Shown here: piece after piece, positions 47,193 through 57,582 of the stretch | Numbering within the stretch: the stretch's first letter is position 1 | Layout: the number at the start of each line of letters is the position of its first letter | Assembly: GCF_001261775.1 (NCBI RefSeq) | Contig: NZ_LN868537.1 | Coordinates: forward strand, 682,001-746,000 | Direction of reading: 5' to 3' | DNA: 64,000 nt | DNA from: Anaeromassilibacillus senegalensis | GTDB taxonomy: Bacteria; Bacillota; Clostridia; Oscillospirales; Acutalibacteraceae | Translations under genes and position numbers: made by a program | Notes under the pieces: model-generated | Told to the model about the DNA's origin: nothing | Databases searched by the model: none | Seen by the model: the letters and a program-made list of their open reading frames with translations, nothing else

Positions 47193-47238
47193 AAAAATAA
47201 AAATAACAAGGCTGTTCCTGAATGCAGAACCTCCTTGT
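47193..47238 (-). terminator. Attenuator-type terminator in the glnA leader
   Basis: In the glnA leader ACAAGG..GGTTCTG pairs with CAGGAAC..CCTTGT and is followed by TATTTTTATTTTT, ending just ahead of the AGGGGGA ribosome site. A smaller GGCTG/CAGCC hairpin (47249-47265) lies upstream. Transcription would stop before glnA unless the hairpin is prevented. Confidence 0.6.
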
Positions 47239-47279
47239 CAAATTACTGTGGCTGCGAAAATCAGCCGTATATCGTTTTT

Positions 47280-47308
47280 ATTTTATTCTATTTGACAGGT
47301 TGTGTCAA
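47280..47308 (-). promoter_or_regulatory. Promoter of glnA with overlapping palindrome
   Basis: Perfect -35 TTGACA (47303-47308) and -10 TAAAAT (47280-47285), 17 bases apart. The -35 is half of a TTGACA-n5-TGTCAA palindrome (47292-47308), a plausible repressor site. Confidence 0.65.
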
Positions 47309-47440
47309 TCATTTTTACGGGGCAGGATTCAATTTATGTTTATGCACAAATTTTGAAAATTATTCCTTCGATTTCCGGCGAAAACACAGGCATCATGCAA
47401 CATCCACTCTGTTTTCCTGCAAAACCCTTGAAAAAACTTT

Positions 47441-47489
47441 GATTTTCCTCCAAGAAAATCTTGAAAAAGCGGTATCTATATGCTAAACT
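47441..47489 (+). promoter_or_regulatory. Promoter and operator-like palindrome of gdhA
   Basis: TTGAAA (47461-47466) and TAAACT (47484-47489), spaced 17. GATTTTC-n6-GAAAATC (47441-47460) directly abuts the -35, a typical activator or repressor position. About 130 bases of leader follow before gdhA. Confidence 0.5.
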
Positions 47490-47604
47490 GTTGAAGTAAA
47501 AAAAACGAAGCCTGCAAACTGCCGTTTTTTCATGCATATGTAAAATGTCATTCTGCTCCGCGCGGCGGACCGTGGCTTTGCGGGTACACAATGAATGGAA
47601 ATGA

Positions 47605-48957
<1,353 letters not shown>

Positions 48958-49056
48958 TCGGGGCTTTTTATATCGTCTCATATTGCAATGATTCCCGCGC
49001 TGCTGGCGAGGTGTGCGCGGTTTGAACCAACCAACCATATCCGGTATTGTAGAAGA

Positions 49057-49101
49057 AGTAGCGGTTATGTGGGTTTTATTCCCGCATAGCCGCTATTTTT
49101 C
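49057..49101 (+). terminator. Terminator of gdhA
   Basis: TAGCGGTTATGTGGG pairs with CCCGCATAGCCGCTA (G-U pairs included), then TTTTT. Confidence 0.75.
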
Positions 49102-49169
49102 TGTCTGTCCGGATTTGTTTGCCGCTTTACAGGAGGCGGAACAAAATATATTAGAAATGGGTGCAGAAC

Positions 49170-50210
49170 ATGGAAATGGAAAAAGCAACGGACAACAAGG
49201 CACTTCAGTTGGTAAAGAAATTTTTTCAGCGGTATTTCATCGATGCGATGAGCGCAATGGCGCTGGGCCTGTTTTCCTCCCTCATCATTGGACTGATCAT
49301 GTCCCAGCTGAGTAAGATTCCCTTTCTCTCCTTTCTGGAGCCGTATTCCGCAATGGCGGCTGCGTCCTCTCCCGTAGTCGGTTCCGCCATCGGTGCGGCA
49401 ATTGCCTGGGGACTGAAATCCAAGCCCCTGGTGGTGTTTTCCTGCGTGGTATGCGGCGCGTTCGGCTATCAGGCCGGTGGTCCTGTGGGGGCATACGTTG
49501 CAGCGGTTGTCGGCGCGGAGCTGGCACGATTGGTCAGTGGTAAAACCAAGGTGGATATTGTGGTAACGCCAATGGTGACGATCATTACCGGCAGCATCGC
49601 CGGCCAGTTGGTCGGCCCTTACATCCAGAGCTTCATGAGCGGACTGGGTGCGGTTATCAACCACGCGACGGAGCTCTCCCCCCTGCCGATGGGTATTTTA
49701 GTCTCCGCAATCGTCGGCATGGTTTTGACCGCACCGATCAGTTCCGCGGCGCTCTGCATCATGCTGGACCTCAATGGGCTTGCCGCGGGCGCTGCTGTGG
49801 TCGGCTGTTCCGCCCAGATGATCGGATTCGCCGTAGCGAGCTTCCGCGAAAACAAATGGGGCGGCCTGCTCTCTCAGGGAATCGGAACCTCCATGCTGCA
49901 ATTCAGCAACATTATGCGCAAACCGCAGATCTGGATTGCACCCACGCTGGCCAGCGCGATCCTCGGCCCCATCTCCACCTGTGTATTTCAAATGACCAAC
50001 ACCGCGACCGGAGCCGGCATGGGCACCAGCGGACTGGTGGGCCAGTTCGGCGCATTTGCCGCGATGAGTGGAACCATGCCGCAATGGCAGATCTGGGTCG
50101 AGGTGCTTTTGATGCACTTTATCGCGCCCGCCATCCTGACTCTGATAATTGATTTTGCCCTGCGCAAAATTGGATGGATCAAAGAAGGCGATATGAAAAT
50201 TAACGTATAA
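49170..50210 (+). CDS. PTS_EIIC-type membrane permease
   Basis: A 346-residue membrane protein with about eight to ten hydrophobic segments, rich in Gly and Ala, matching the stand-alone PTS EIIC-like family (PF13303 type): LGLFSSLIIGLIMSQLSKIP, SSPVVGSAIGAAIAWGLKSKPLV (in part), ALCIMLDLNGLAAGAAVVGCSAQM and MGTSGLVGQFGAFAA. No IIA or IIB gene is near, so it may partner with distant subunits or act without phosphorylation. The start is uncertain: ATG 49170 or 49176 follow only weak ribosome sites, and a GTG at 49161 is in frame. It is monocistronic. Confidence 0.8.
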   Translation: MEMEKATDNKALQLVKKFFQRYFIDAMSAMALGLFSSLIIGLIMSQLSKIPFLSFLEPYSAMAAASSPVVGSAIGAAIAWGLKSKPLVVFSCVVCGAFGYQAGGPVGAYVAAVVGAELARLVSGKTKVDIVVTPMVTIITGSIAGQLVGPYIQSFMSGLGAVINHATELSPLPMGILVSAIVGMVLTAPISSAALCIMLDLNGLAAGAAVVGCSAQMIGFAVASFRENKWGGLLSQGIGTSMLQFSNIMRKPQIWIAPTLASAILGPISTCVFQMTNTATGAGMGTSGLVGQFGAFAAMSGTMPQWQIWVEVLLMHFIAPAILTLIIDFALRKIGWIKEGDMKINV

Positions 50211-50217
50211 ACGAACG

Positions 50218-50246
50218 GAAGCCGCTCACGTTTGTGAGCGGCTTTT
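50218..50246. terminator. Terminator between the PTS permease and hisF
   Basis: GAAGCCGCTCAC and GTGAGCGGCTTTTC, a 10-bp stem with a GTTT loop, shared by convergent genes. Confidence 0.8.
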
Positions 50247-50260
50247 CATTTTCTCTGCAT

Positions 50261-51019
50261 TTACTTTCTGACCGATATCCCCCTGCCCGTCAAGTAAGTT
50301 TTCAATTCCGGTATGCTGATTTCTCCAAAGTGGAACAGAGATGCGGCAAGAACCGCATCCGCTTTCCCCTCGGTAAACGCGTCATAAAAGTGCTCCAGTT
50401 TTCCGGCTCCGCCGGATGCAATAACCGGAATATTGACGCTTTCCGAAACAGCGGCGGTCAGTTCCAAATCATATCCATTCTTTACGCCGTCACAGTCCAT
50501 GCTGGTCAGCAGAATTTCCCCCGCACCCAGACGCGCCGCCTTCTTTGCCCATTCTATGGCATCCAGTCCGGTATCCACACGGCCGCCATTCAGGTAAACA
50601 GTCCATCCGCCCTCCGGCTTCCGTTTCGCGTCGATCGCACACACCACACACTGGCTGCCAAATTTTGCAGCCGCTTCGCCGATCACCGCGGGGTTTTTAA
50701 TCGCTGCGGAATTGACGGAAACCTTGTCCGCGCCTGCACGCAGCAGGGCTGTAAAATCGTCCACAGTGCGGATGCCGCCTCCCACTGTAAAAGGGATAAA
50801 AATACAATCCGCCACCTTACTGACAATATCCAATATGATGCCCCGCGCCTGCGCAGAAGCGGTGATGTCCAGCAGCACCAGCTCATCCGCTCCCTGGCGA
50901 TCATATTCTTTTGCGGCTTCCACCGGATCTCCGGCATCCACCAGATTGACAAAATTGGTCCCTTTCACCACACGTCCGTTATTGACGTCCAAACATGGAA
51001 TGATTCTTTTTGCATACAT
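50261..51019 (-). CDS. hisF: Imidazole glycerol phosphate synthase, cyclase subunit
   Basis: A 252-residue (beta/alpha)8 barrel: [17 protein letters not shown] with the catalytic Asp, [25 protein letters not shown] with the second Asp, and PVIASGGAG phosphate loop. Uses ammonia from HisH to close the imidazole ring of histidine and release AICAR, which feeds purine synthesis. Its start lies 13 bp after hisH. The rest of the histidine operon is not in the window, so hisHF form a split-off pair. Confidence 0.97.
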   Translation of the reverse strand: MYAKRIIPCLDVNNGRVVKGTNFVNLVDAGDPVEAAKEYDRQGADELVLLDITASAQARGIILDIVSKVADCIFIPFTVGGGIRTVDDFTALLRAGADKVSVNSAAIKNPAVIGEAAAKFGSQCVVCAIDAKRKPEGGWTVYLNGGRVDTGLDAIEWAKKAARLGAGEILLTSMDCDGVKNGYDLELTAAVSESVNIPVIASGGAGKLEHFYDAFTEGKADAVLAASLFHFGEISIPELKTYLTGRGISVRK

Positions 51020-51032
51020 GGCGTCTTCCTCC

Positions 51033-51650
51033 TCAGTTCCGGTCTATCAGGGAAACAAAGTTTTTCAACATCTTCAATCCCGTGCGTCCGCTCTTCTCCG
51101 GATGGAATTGCGTGGCAAAGAGATTGCCTTTTTGAACAGCGGCGTCAATCTCCACGCCATATTCCGTCGTTGCGGAAACGACGTCGCGGTCTTCCGCATG
51201 CAAATAGTACGAGTGAACAAAGTACACATATGGATTTGCTTCCAAGTTTTGAAAAATCCCTTCCGGCTTACGGATGTTTAAAGAATTCCATCCAATGTGG
51301 GGAATCTTTAATTGGTCCTTTTCCGGGATTCTGCAAATTTGTCCTTTCAGTACACCTAACCCGGAAATACCGGGGTCCTCTTCGCTTCCTTCAAACAAAA
51401 GATGTAAGCCCAGACAGATCCCCAAAAACGGCTTCCCGCTTTCAATAAAATCCAGTGCCGGCTGGACCATTCCCGACTGGTTTAAACATCGCATGGAGTC
51501 GCCAAACGCACCCACTCCCGGCAAAATTGCTGCCGATGCTTCCTTCAGCTCCTCTTTGTCCGCCGTCACTTTCACCTCACAGCCTATATAATGAAACGCT
51601 TTTACCACGCTTTGCAGATTCCCCGCCCCGTAGTCAATCACCGCTATCAT
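51033..51650 (-). CDS. hisH: Imidazole glycerol phosphate synthase, glutamine amidotransferase subunit
   Basis: A 205-residue class I amidotransferase. N-terminal [15 protein letters not shown], oxyanion [10 protein letters not shown], nucleophile [16 protein letters not shown] and catalytic His-Pro-Glu in [10 protein letters not shown] are intact. I start it at ATG 51650 behind AGGGGGA; 13 further in-frame codons upstream lack a ribosome site. It supplies ammonia to HisF, encoded next in the operon. Confidence 0.97.
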   Translation of the reverse strand: MIAVIDYGAGNLQSVVKAFHYIGCEVKVTADKEELKEASAAILPGVGAFGDSMRCLNQSGMVQPALDFIESGKPFLGICLGLHLLFEGSEEDPGISGLGVLKGQICRIPEKDQLKIPHIGWNSLNIRKPEGIFQNLEANPYVYFVHSYYLHAEDRDVVSATTEYGVEIDAAVQKGNLFATQFHPEKSGRTGLKMLKNFVSLIDRN

Positions 51651-51880
51651 TGCTGTTCCCCCTGTCTTTTCATGTTCATGTACTTTCACACATTGCTAAG
51701 CTAAACTATCATTTATTTTACCATTCGCGTGACAAAAAGGCAAACATTTTGTAAAATAAAGTTCCCGTATATTGATTGGCAGGCACATGGGCATTTTTTA
51801 CCGTATCGGTACATACTCTCTTATTGGCCCCTGATCAAGCAAGCGGACAATATGAATGATAATAGGATGAGGGTAGAAAA

Positions 51881-52468
51881 ATGGATTACATATCTTTAGT
51901 TGGAATTGCGGTCGGACTCTCCATGGACGCCTTTGCAGTGTCCATTACAAACGGCGCCGTCACCAAACAGGTCGACGCCAAATTTGTAGCAAAACTGGCG
52001 GTAAGCTTCGGTCTTTTTCAGGCCGGAATGCCCATGATTGGCTGGGCCATTGGTAAAGCCGGCGAAGGCCTGATCAGCAGCGTGGACCACTGGATCGCCC
52101 TTATTTTATTGGCCTATATTGGCATCCAAATGCTGCTGGAAGCGCGCAAAAAACGAAAAGAAGGCGCTGTGGAATGTCAAAGAGAGGCGATTGGCTTTAA
52201 AACCGTCATGGCGCTGGCGGTCGCAACCAGTATTGACGCACTCGCCACCGGTATCATCCTACCGACCGCCGTCGGTGCGGCCACTCTCCCGGCAATGCTG
52301 CTGTCTGTGTCTTTAATCGGTCTCATCACGTTCCTTTTATCCACATGCGGGATTGCAATCGGAAAAAAATTTGGCACACTGTTCTGCAATAAGGCAGAGG
52401 TCATTGGCGGAATCGTTCTGATTGGAATTGGATGCAAAATATTTCTGGAACACATGTTTATCCTTTGA
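51881..52468 (+). CDS. mntP: Manganese efflux pump MntP
   Basis: A 195-residue inner-membrane protein with six hydrophobic helices in two repeated halves. The conserved acidic positions are visible: GLSMDAFAVSITNG in helix 1 and VATSIDALATGI in helix 4. MntP exports excess Mn(II). The ATG at 51881 is preceded by AGGATGAGGG. I looked for the yybP-ykoY manganese riboswitch in the 230 bases upstream and do not see its conserved core, so regulation is unclear. The gene is monocistronic. Confidence 0.9.
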   Translation: MDYISLVGIAVGLSMDAFAVSITNGAVTKQVDAKFVAKLAVSFGLFQAGMPMIGWAIGKAGEGLISSVDHWIALILLAYIGIQMLLEARKKRKEGAVECQREAIGFKTVMALAVATSIDALATGIILPTAVGAATLPAMLLSVSLIGLITFLLSTCGIAIGKKFGTLFCNKAEVIGGIVLIGIGCKIFLEHMFIL

Positions 52469-52539
52469 AAACAATTGCAGGCGACTTTGTCTAAAAGCGA
52501 TAAATCTACAGATTCCTACCGGAAAAGCGGGATTCTCCC

Positions 52540-52567
52540 TTGAATTTCTCCCTCAGTATGATATAAT
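52540..52567 (+). promoter_or_regulatory. Promoter of the CoA-transferase gene
   Basis: TTGAAT (52540-52545) and TATAAT (52562-52567), 16 bases apart, 50 bases ahead of the ATG. Confidence 0.65.
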
Positions 52568-52617
52568 ATTAACAAGCAAACAAACAGCTGAAAAGAAGTT
52601 TAATGGGAGGACTGCTC

Positions 52618-54177
52618 ATGTCTGTAAAAGTATTGACTGCCAGAGAGGCAGCGGATCTGATCCCCAATGGAGTAAACCTGGCGACAAATGGATTCATTGG
52701 CGCTTCCTTTCCGGAAGAAATCGCCATGGCGGTTGAGCAGCGCTTTTTGGAGACGGGCGCTCCGAATGATCTGACTTTGCTTTTTTGCGCCGCGCAAGGC
52801 GATTCAAAGGATAAAGGCCTGAATCATTTTGCCCACGAAGGAATGGTGCGCCGTGCGATCGGCGGCCACTGGGGACTTGCTCCCAAGCTCGGCAAAATGG
52901 TTGCAGAAAACAAAATTATTGCATACGATTTCCCGCAGGGCGTCACAGCACACATGTTCCGTGATGCGGCCGCGCATAAACCCGGTACCATCACGCATGT
53001 TGGCCTGGGTACGTTCGTCGATCCCCGCCTGCTGGGCGGCAAGCTGAACGATCTCACCAGAGAGCAGGAAGATCTGGTAGAGCTGATGGAAATCGGCGGC
53101 AAGGAATATCTATTCTATAAAAACCAGCCGGTAAACTTTGCAATTATCTCCGGCACCTATGCTGATGAAGACGGCAACATTTCCATGGAGCATCTGGGCG
53201 TCAAAGCGGAAGCCCTGGTGGTCGCGCAGGCCTGTAAAAACTCCGGCGGTATCGTTGTCGCGCAGGTGGAACGCGTGGTCAAGGCCGGCTCTCTGGACCC
53301 GCAGAAGGTAGAAGTTCCCGGCATTTTGGTCGACGCTGTTGTGGTTGTCAGCGACATGAAATATCACATGCAGACATTCGGCACCCAGTACAACCCTGGA
53401 TTTTCCGGTGAACACCGCATGGGCGCCGGTGAATTTACCCCCGCTCCCATGTCCCCGAAAAAGATTATTGCACGCCGCGCCGCGCTGGAACTCAAAAAGA
53501 ACGGCGTCGTCAATCTGGGGATCGGTATCCCGGAGTATATTTCTTCCGTGGCAACAGAGGAAGGCATTTTGAACGACTTCACTTTGACGGTAGAATCCGG
53601 CCTAACCGGCGGCAGCCCGCAGAGCGGCCTGGACTTTGGCGCCAGCCTTAACCCGCGCTGCATCATGTCCCAGCCTTCCATGTTCGACTTCTATCAGGGC
53701 GGCGGTCTGGACCAGGCGTTCCTTGGCTTCGCCGAGGGTGATACCGAAGGAAACGTGAACGTTTCCAAATTTGGCGTAAAATTGCCGGGCTGCGGCGGAT
53801 TTATCGATATCTCCCAGAACGCCAAACAGCTCTTCTTCTGCGGTACTTTCACGGCAAAGGGATTGAAAACCGAGGTCAAAGACGGTGCCCTTCATATCCT
53901 CTCTGACGGCAGCATTGATAAGTTTAAGACCGATCTGGAACACATCACATTCAGCGCTAAAACCGCCAAGAAGAATCGTCAGCCGGTTATGTACATTACA
54001 GAACGCGCTGTTTTCGAGCTCAAAGAGGACGGCCTCACCCTGATCGAATACGCGCCCGGCGTTGATATTGAAAAAGATATCTTTGCACACATGCCGCAAA
54101 AGCCACTTGTCTCTTCTGATTTAAAACCGATGGACGCACGTATTTTTAACGAAGATAAAATGGGCTTGTCCAAATAA
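52618..54177 (+). CDS. Acyl-CoA:acetate/propionate-type CoA-transferase (family I, fused subunits)
   Basis: A 519-residue family I CoA-transferase with the alpha and beta halves fused, like YdiF and propionate CoA-transferase. The N-half has VNLATNGFIGASFPEEIA and the glycine-rich G-G-H-W-G-L region; the catalytic glutamate is Glu326 in TVESGLTGG, preceded by NLGIGIPEY. It swaps CoA between acetate and short acyl-CoAs. The butyryl-CoA operon lies less than 10 kb away, so butyryl-CoA:acetate exchange is a reasonable guess, although lactate or propionate CoA transfer is equally possible from sequence. The start is ATG 52618 behind GGGAGGA. It has its own promoter and terminator. Confidence 0.88.
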   Translation: MSVKVLTAREAADLIPNGVNLATNGFIGASFPEEIAMAVEQRFLETGAPNDLTLLFCAAQGDSKDKGLNHFAHEGMVRRAIGGHWGLAPKLGKMVAENKIIAYDFPQGVTAHMFRDAAAHKPGTITHVGLGTFVDPRLLGGKLNDLTREQEDLVELMEIGGKEYLFYKNQPVNFAIISGTYADEDGNISMEHLGVKAEALVVAQACKNSGGIVVAQVERVVKAGSLDPQKVEVPGILVDAVVVVSDMKYHMQTFGTQYNPGFSGEHRMGAGEFTPAPMSPKKIIARRAALELKKNGVVNLGIGIPEYISSVATEEGILNDFTLTVESGLTGGSPQSGLDFGASLNPRCIMSQPSMFDFYQGGGLDQAFLGFAEGDTEGNVNVSKFGVKLPGCGGFIDISQNAKQLFFCGTFTAKGLKTEVKDGALHILSDGSIDKFKTDLEHITFSAKTAKKNRQPVMYITERAVFELKEDGLTLIEYAPGVDIEKDIFAHMPQKPLVSSDLKPMDARIFNEDKMGLSK

Positions 54178-54195
54178 ACAGATGATAATGGATCA

Positions 54196-54240
54196 AATAA
54201 GAGTGATTCCCCCGCCTTTGGCGGGGGAATCACTCTTATT
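54196..54240 (+). terminator. Perfect 21-bp-stem terminator of the CoA-transferase gene
   Basis: Positions 54196-54216 and 54220-54240 are exact inverse copies around TTT, flanked by A/T-rich sequence on both sides. Confidence 0.9.
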
Positions 54241-54286
54241 TATTAAAAATTTTTTATATGTGACATCCATTGTAGTAGAGTCCATT

Positions 54287-55513
54287 TTACTGGTTTACCG
54301 CATCTTCCTGATAGAACGCAAAACGGTCTCTCCCTAAACGCTTTGCCGTATAAAGCGCCTGATCCACCATTTGAAAAAGTGTTTCAAAATTTGCACCATC
54401 TTCCGGGTAAAGCGCAACCCCAATTGAGCAGGATAGCGGATAGCCATATTTCTTTCCAACCTCCGCGTTGTGAAAAACATTGATAATCCTGTTACAGCAA
54501 TTGCAAATCCCATCCCGTGGAAAAATAGGCCTTCCTTTCAATAAAACAATATATTCATCCCCGCCAAAACGGCCAATGATGTCATCTTTTCGGAATAAAT
54601 CATCTAATTTTTGGGCTATTTCCTGTATGACCTCATCCCCTACCTGATGCCCCAACGTATCATTGACCCTCTTAAAGTGGTCAATGTCAATGAGGAGCAG
54701 GACGCAGGATTGCTCAGGCTCCCCGGCAAGGACCTGCCGAATACGTGTTTCCGCCGTCAGCTTATTATATAACCCTGTCGAGTCGCGCTGCGCCATTTCG
54801 CGTAGGCCCTCCGACTCCCTTTTTAATTTATCAATATTCAGCCTTCGCCCTAAGATTTTTTCCGGTTTCCCCTCTCGATCGCCCAAAACAATGCCGCGGA
54901 GCTGTGTCCACTCGTAAGCATCGCAGATCCGTGAGTATAACCGAAGCTGAACCTCCTTCAGCTCCCCAACACATTGAGGCCCCCGGAAAAAATTATAAAA
55001 CAAGTCCGCTTCATCCGGATGGACCACCTTGCGGTCGATTGTACCCTGTACAAATTGTTCCCCGCTCGCCAAAATATTCCAGTCGTTGGAATCACAAATT
55101 GTATCATTTTTCAAATCAAATTCAAAAATTACATCATTGGAAAGCTTGGCCATAAGTCGATAGCGTTGCTCCGAAAACTCCAACTGGTTCCGTACCCGCT
55201 CGTACTCCTTTTGAATCAAGCCACCCATTTCCAGTAAATCGGCGGTTGCTCCCTCTGTAACCACCTCTTGGCCTTCCGGATAAACCAGATGGACAAATGT
55301 ATTGCGCAGTTTTTTTAAAGGATCGATATGCCACTGGTAAAACAGGATTCCCACAAGAATTCCGATCCCCATCAATGTCAAAAGCAAGCCCCAAATAATC
55401 CAAACAAAAGTACTTCCCTCTCGCAGGTGGATCGTTGTATACACAATCAAAATCAATAAAATCAAACTTTCCGCACACCTCAACAGATGGACCGTTAACC
55501 GCTTTTTTTTCAT
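54287..55513 (-). CDS. Membrane-bound diguanylate cyclase (GGDEF)
   Basis: A 408-residue signalling enzyme making cyclic di-GMP. Two membrane helices (about 12-30 and 36-59) are followed by a linker, a PAS-like domain (about 115-230) and a GGDEF domain (about 240-400). The active-site loop is GGDEY (317-321), which is functional in many cyclases; an inhibitory RxxD site (308-311) sits five residues ahead; LIDIDHFKRVND binds metal. Active and product-inhibited behaviour is therefore expected. No EAL or PilZ partner is near. The ligand is unknown; there is no large extracellular loop, so sensing is probably internal. Confidence 0.9.
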   Translation of the reverse strand: MKKKRLTVHLLRCAESLILLILIVYTTIHLREGSTFVWIIWGLLLTLMGIGILVGILFYQWHIDPLKKLRNTFVHLVYPEGQEVVTEGATADLLEMGGLIQKEYERVRNQLEFSEQRYRLMAKLSNDVIFEFDLKNDTICDSNDWNILASGEQFVQGTIDRKVVHPDEADLFYNFFRGPQCVGELKEVQLRLYSRICDAYEWTQLRGIVLGDREGKPEKILGRRLNIDKLKRESEGLREMAQRDSTGLYNKLTAETRIRQVLAGEPEQSCVLLLIDIDHFKRVNDTLGHQVGDEVIQEIAQKLDDLFRKDDIIGRFGGDEYIVLLKGRPIFPRDGICNCCNRIINVFHNAEVGKKYGYPLSCSIGVALYPEDGANFETLFQMVDQALYTAKRLGRDRFAFYQEDAVNQ

Positions 55514-55587
55514 ACCTACCCCGCACGCCTTTCAAACATTCTGTTTTTCCATTATACTACAAAACCAATATTTTTCTTCATTAATTA

Positions 55588-56399
55588 TCATAAAAGGCGG
55601 GATAAATTTATAAAAAGCCATAAAAGAACCCCCTTCTGCACTCTGAACTGAACAGGTCCATATTGTATGGACAACACAAAAAAGGGCCCCTGATAGGAAA
55701 AAGCAAGGATTGGGTGGAGAGGCGGTGCCTCTCCAGTTTTTAACTGGATGCGCTCATGGTTGTAGAAGTAGATGAAGCGATCGATCATGTCATTGGCCTC
55801 CTGATAGGAAGCGGGCTTGTGGCGGTAGATGCATTCCGTCTTGAGAATGGAGAAGAAGTTTTCTGCCATAGCGTTGTCATAACAGTTGCCCCGCCTTGAC
55901 ATGAACGGCGCAATGTCGTATTCCTGAGTCAGGTTGAAGTATGCCTGAGAGGTGTACTGAAATTCCTGGTCGCTGTGGAGGTACAACTCCGCAGCGACTT
56001 TCTTTTTCTCACCCTTCATGGCAAAACGAATCGCATCCAACACCAAATTTACCGTCTGCTGCGTCCCGGTCTTGTAAGCCACAATGCGGCTGTTGTTGAG
56101 GTCGTGAATTATGGACAGGTACAACACACCTTGCTTTGTATAGATGTAAGAGATGTCCGTTACCCATTTGCTGTCAGGCCTATCTGCATGTAAATCTCTG
56201 TTCAGCAGGTTTTTGGATTTATGTACTTGCTGCCAGCTTGCGAAGCTTCTCTCGCTGTCGCTTCAGTAGTCTTTTGACTTACATAATTGTCCTTGAATCC
56301 GAACTGTTCCGCCACTTCACGCTGGCTTTTTCCTACTGCTATCATTGCCTCGATCTCCGGCAACAGCATTTGTACATGTGTATCATTGCGTTTTTCCAT
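55588..56399 (-). pseudogene. Internally deleted IS3-family transposase
   Basis: An OrfA start (MEKRNDTHVQMLLPEIEAMIAVGKSQREVAEQFG, in part) runs for about 60 codons, then a different frame continues directly with the OrfB catalytic part (NRDLHADRPDSKWVTDISYIY, LYLHSDQEFQYTS, NAMAENFFSILKTECIY). The end of orfA and the start of orfB are missing. The frame reads out of the element at its left end into unrelated sequence, so the natural stop is also lost. Confidence 0.8.
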
Positions 56400-56490
56400 G
56401 ACAATACCCCCTGATGTAGTCTATCTTCCTACATCAGGGGGTACTTTATCACTGTCCATTTTTACTGGACCTGTTCATTTCGCAGAAGGG
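55631..56490 (-). mobile_element. IS3-family remnant (about 0.86 kb)
   Basis: The ends carry inverted CCCTTCTGC and GAACAGGTCCA blocks (left near 55631-55661, right near 56466-56490). It is shorter than normal IS3 elements because of an internal deletion. It lies between the diguanylate cyclase gene and the end of the butyrate operon. Confidence 0.65.
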
Positions 56491-56508
56491 TGTTTTGTTA
56501 CCCAGAAG

Positions 56509-57525
56509 TTACGCGTTGCGAAGCGCCAGTTCTTCTTTCAGCTTCTCTGTGAAGATCGGCAGAACCTTTGCAACATCGCCAACAATTCCGTAATCCGCCA
56601 CCTCAAAGATCGGGGCGTTTTCGTCCTTATTGATTGCAATGATCACATCGGAATCCTCCATGCCGGCGAGATGCTGGATTGCGCCGGAAATACCACACGC
56701 AATATAGAGGTTCGGACGGACCGTTTTACCGGTTTGGCCAACCTGAACATCCTTTTCCGCCCAGCCTGCGTCCACACAGGCTCTGGACGCGCTGACCTCG
56801 CCGCCAATAACGTCGGCCAGATCCTGCAGCAGCTTGAAGTTCTCCGGGCAGCCAACGCCGCGGCCACCGGAAATCAGAATCTTTGCATCCTGAATGTCAA
56901 TCTTATCGCTGACCTTCTTGATGACTTCCAGAACTTCCACGTTCTTATTATTCGGCTCAAAGCCGGGATTGAAAACTTCCACCGGGCAGGAAGCACCGTC
57001 GACCGGCTTAATCTTCTGCATCACGCCAGGGCGGACCGTCGCCATCTGCGGACGATGCTCCGGACACACGATGGTCGCCATAATGTTGCCGCCAAACGCC
57101 GGTCTGGTCATCTTCAGGTTCTTGTTCTCCGGATCGATTTCCAGCTTCGTGCAGTCTGCGGTCAGACCGGTATGCACTCTGGCAGACACACGCGGTGCCA
57201 GGTCGCGGCCGATCGCCGTTGCACCGTAGAGCACCACAGCGGGCTTATACTTCTCAATCACATTGTACATCGCATGGGTATAAGGCTCTGTGGTATAGGG
57301 CTCCAAAGCCTTATCATCCACCAGGACAACCTTGTCCGCGCCGTAGCGGGCAAGCTTCGGACACAGCTCTTCCACCTGATAGCCAAGCAGAACAGCGGTG
57401 ACTTCGGTTCCCAGGTCGGCGGCAAGCTCCTTCGCTTTGCCGAGCAACTCATATGAAACGCCGGTAATTTTATTATCAACCTGCTGGACAAATACAAATA
57501 CGCCTTGATAATCCTGAATATTCAT
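56509..57525 (-). CDS. etfA: Electron-transfer flavoprotein, alpha subunit
   Basis: A 338-residue FAD-binding subunit. The C-terminal FAD motif is clear: GGRGVGCPENFKLLQDLAD, ASRACVDAGWAEKDVQVGQTGKTV and YIACGISGAIQHLAGM. With EtfB and Bcd it forms the electron-bifurcating complex that couples crotonyl-CoA reduction by NADH to ferredoxin reduction. The start is ATG 57525 (MNIQDYQGV). It is last in the butyrate operon; no clear terminator separates it from the IS3 remnant. Confidence 0.96.
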   Translation of the reverse strand: MNIQDYQGVFVFVQQVDNKITGVSYELLGKAKELAADLGTEVTAVLLGYQVEELCPKLARYGADKVVLVDDKALEPYTTEPYTHAMYNVIEKYKPAVVLYGATAIGRDLAPRVSARVHTGLTADCTKLEIDPENKNLKMTRPAFGGNIMATIVCPEHRPQMATVRPGVMQKIKPVDGASCPVEVFNPGFEPNNKNVEVLEVIKKVSDKIDIQDAKILISGGRGVGCPENFKLLQDLADVIGGEVSASRACVDAGWAEKDVQVGQTGKTVRPNLYIACGISGAIQHLAGMEDSDVIIAINKDENAPIFEVADYGIVGDVAKVLPIFTEKLKEELALRNA

Positions 57526-57582
57526 TATTTTGCTCACCACTTTCAATTACTGAATGATATAAAAACGAATTCACACGGCAGA

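Noticed and set aside
51651-51880. yybP-ykoY manganese riboswitch ahead of mntP
   Set aside because: The conserved core of this riboswitch could not be found by eye in the upstream region.
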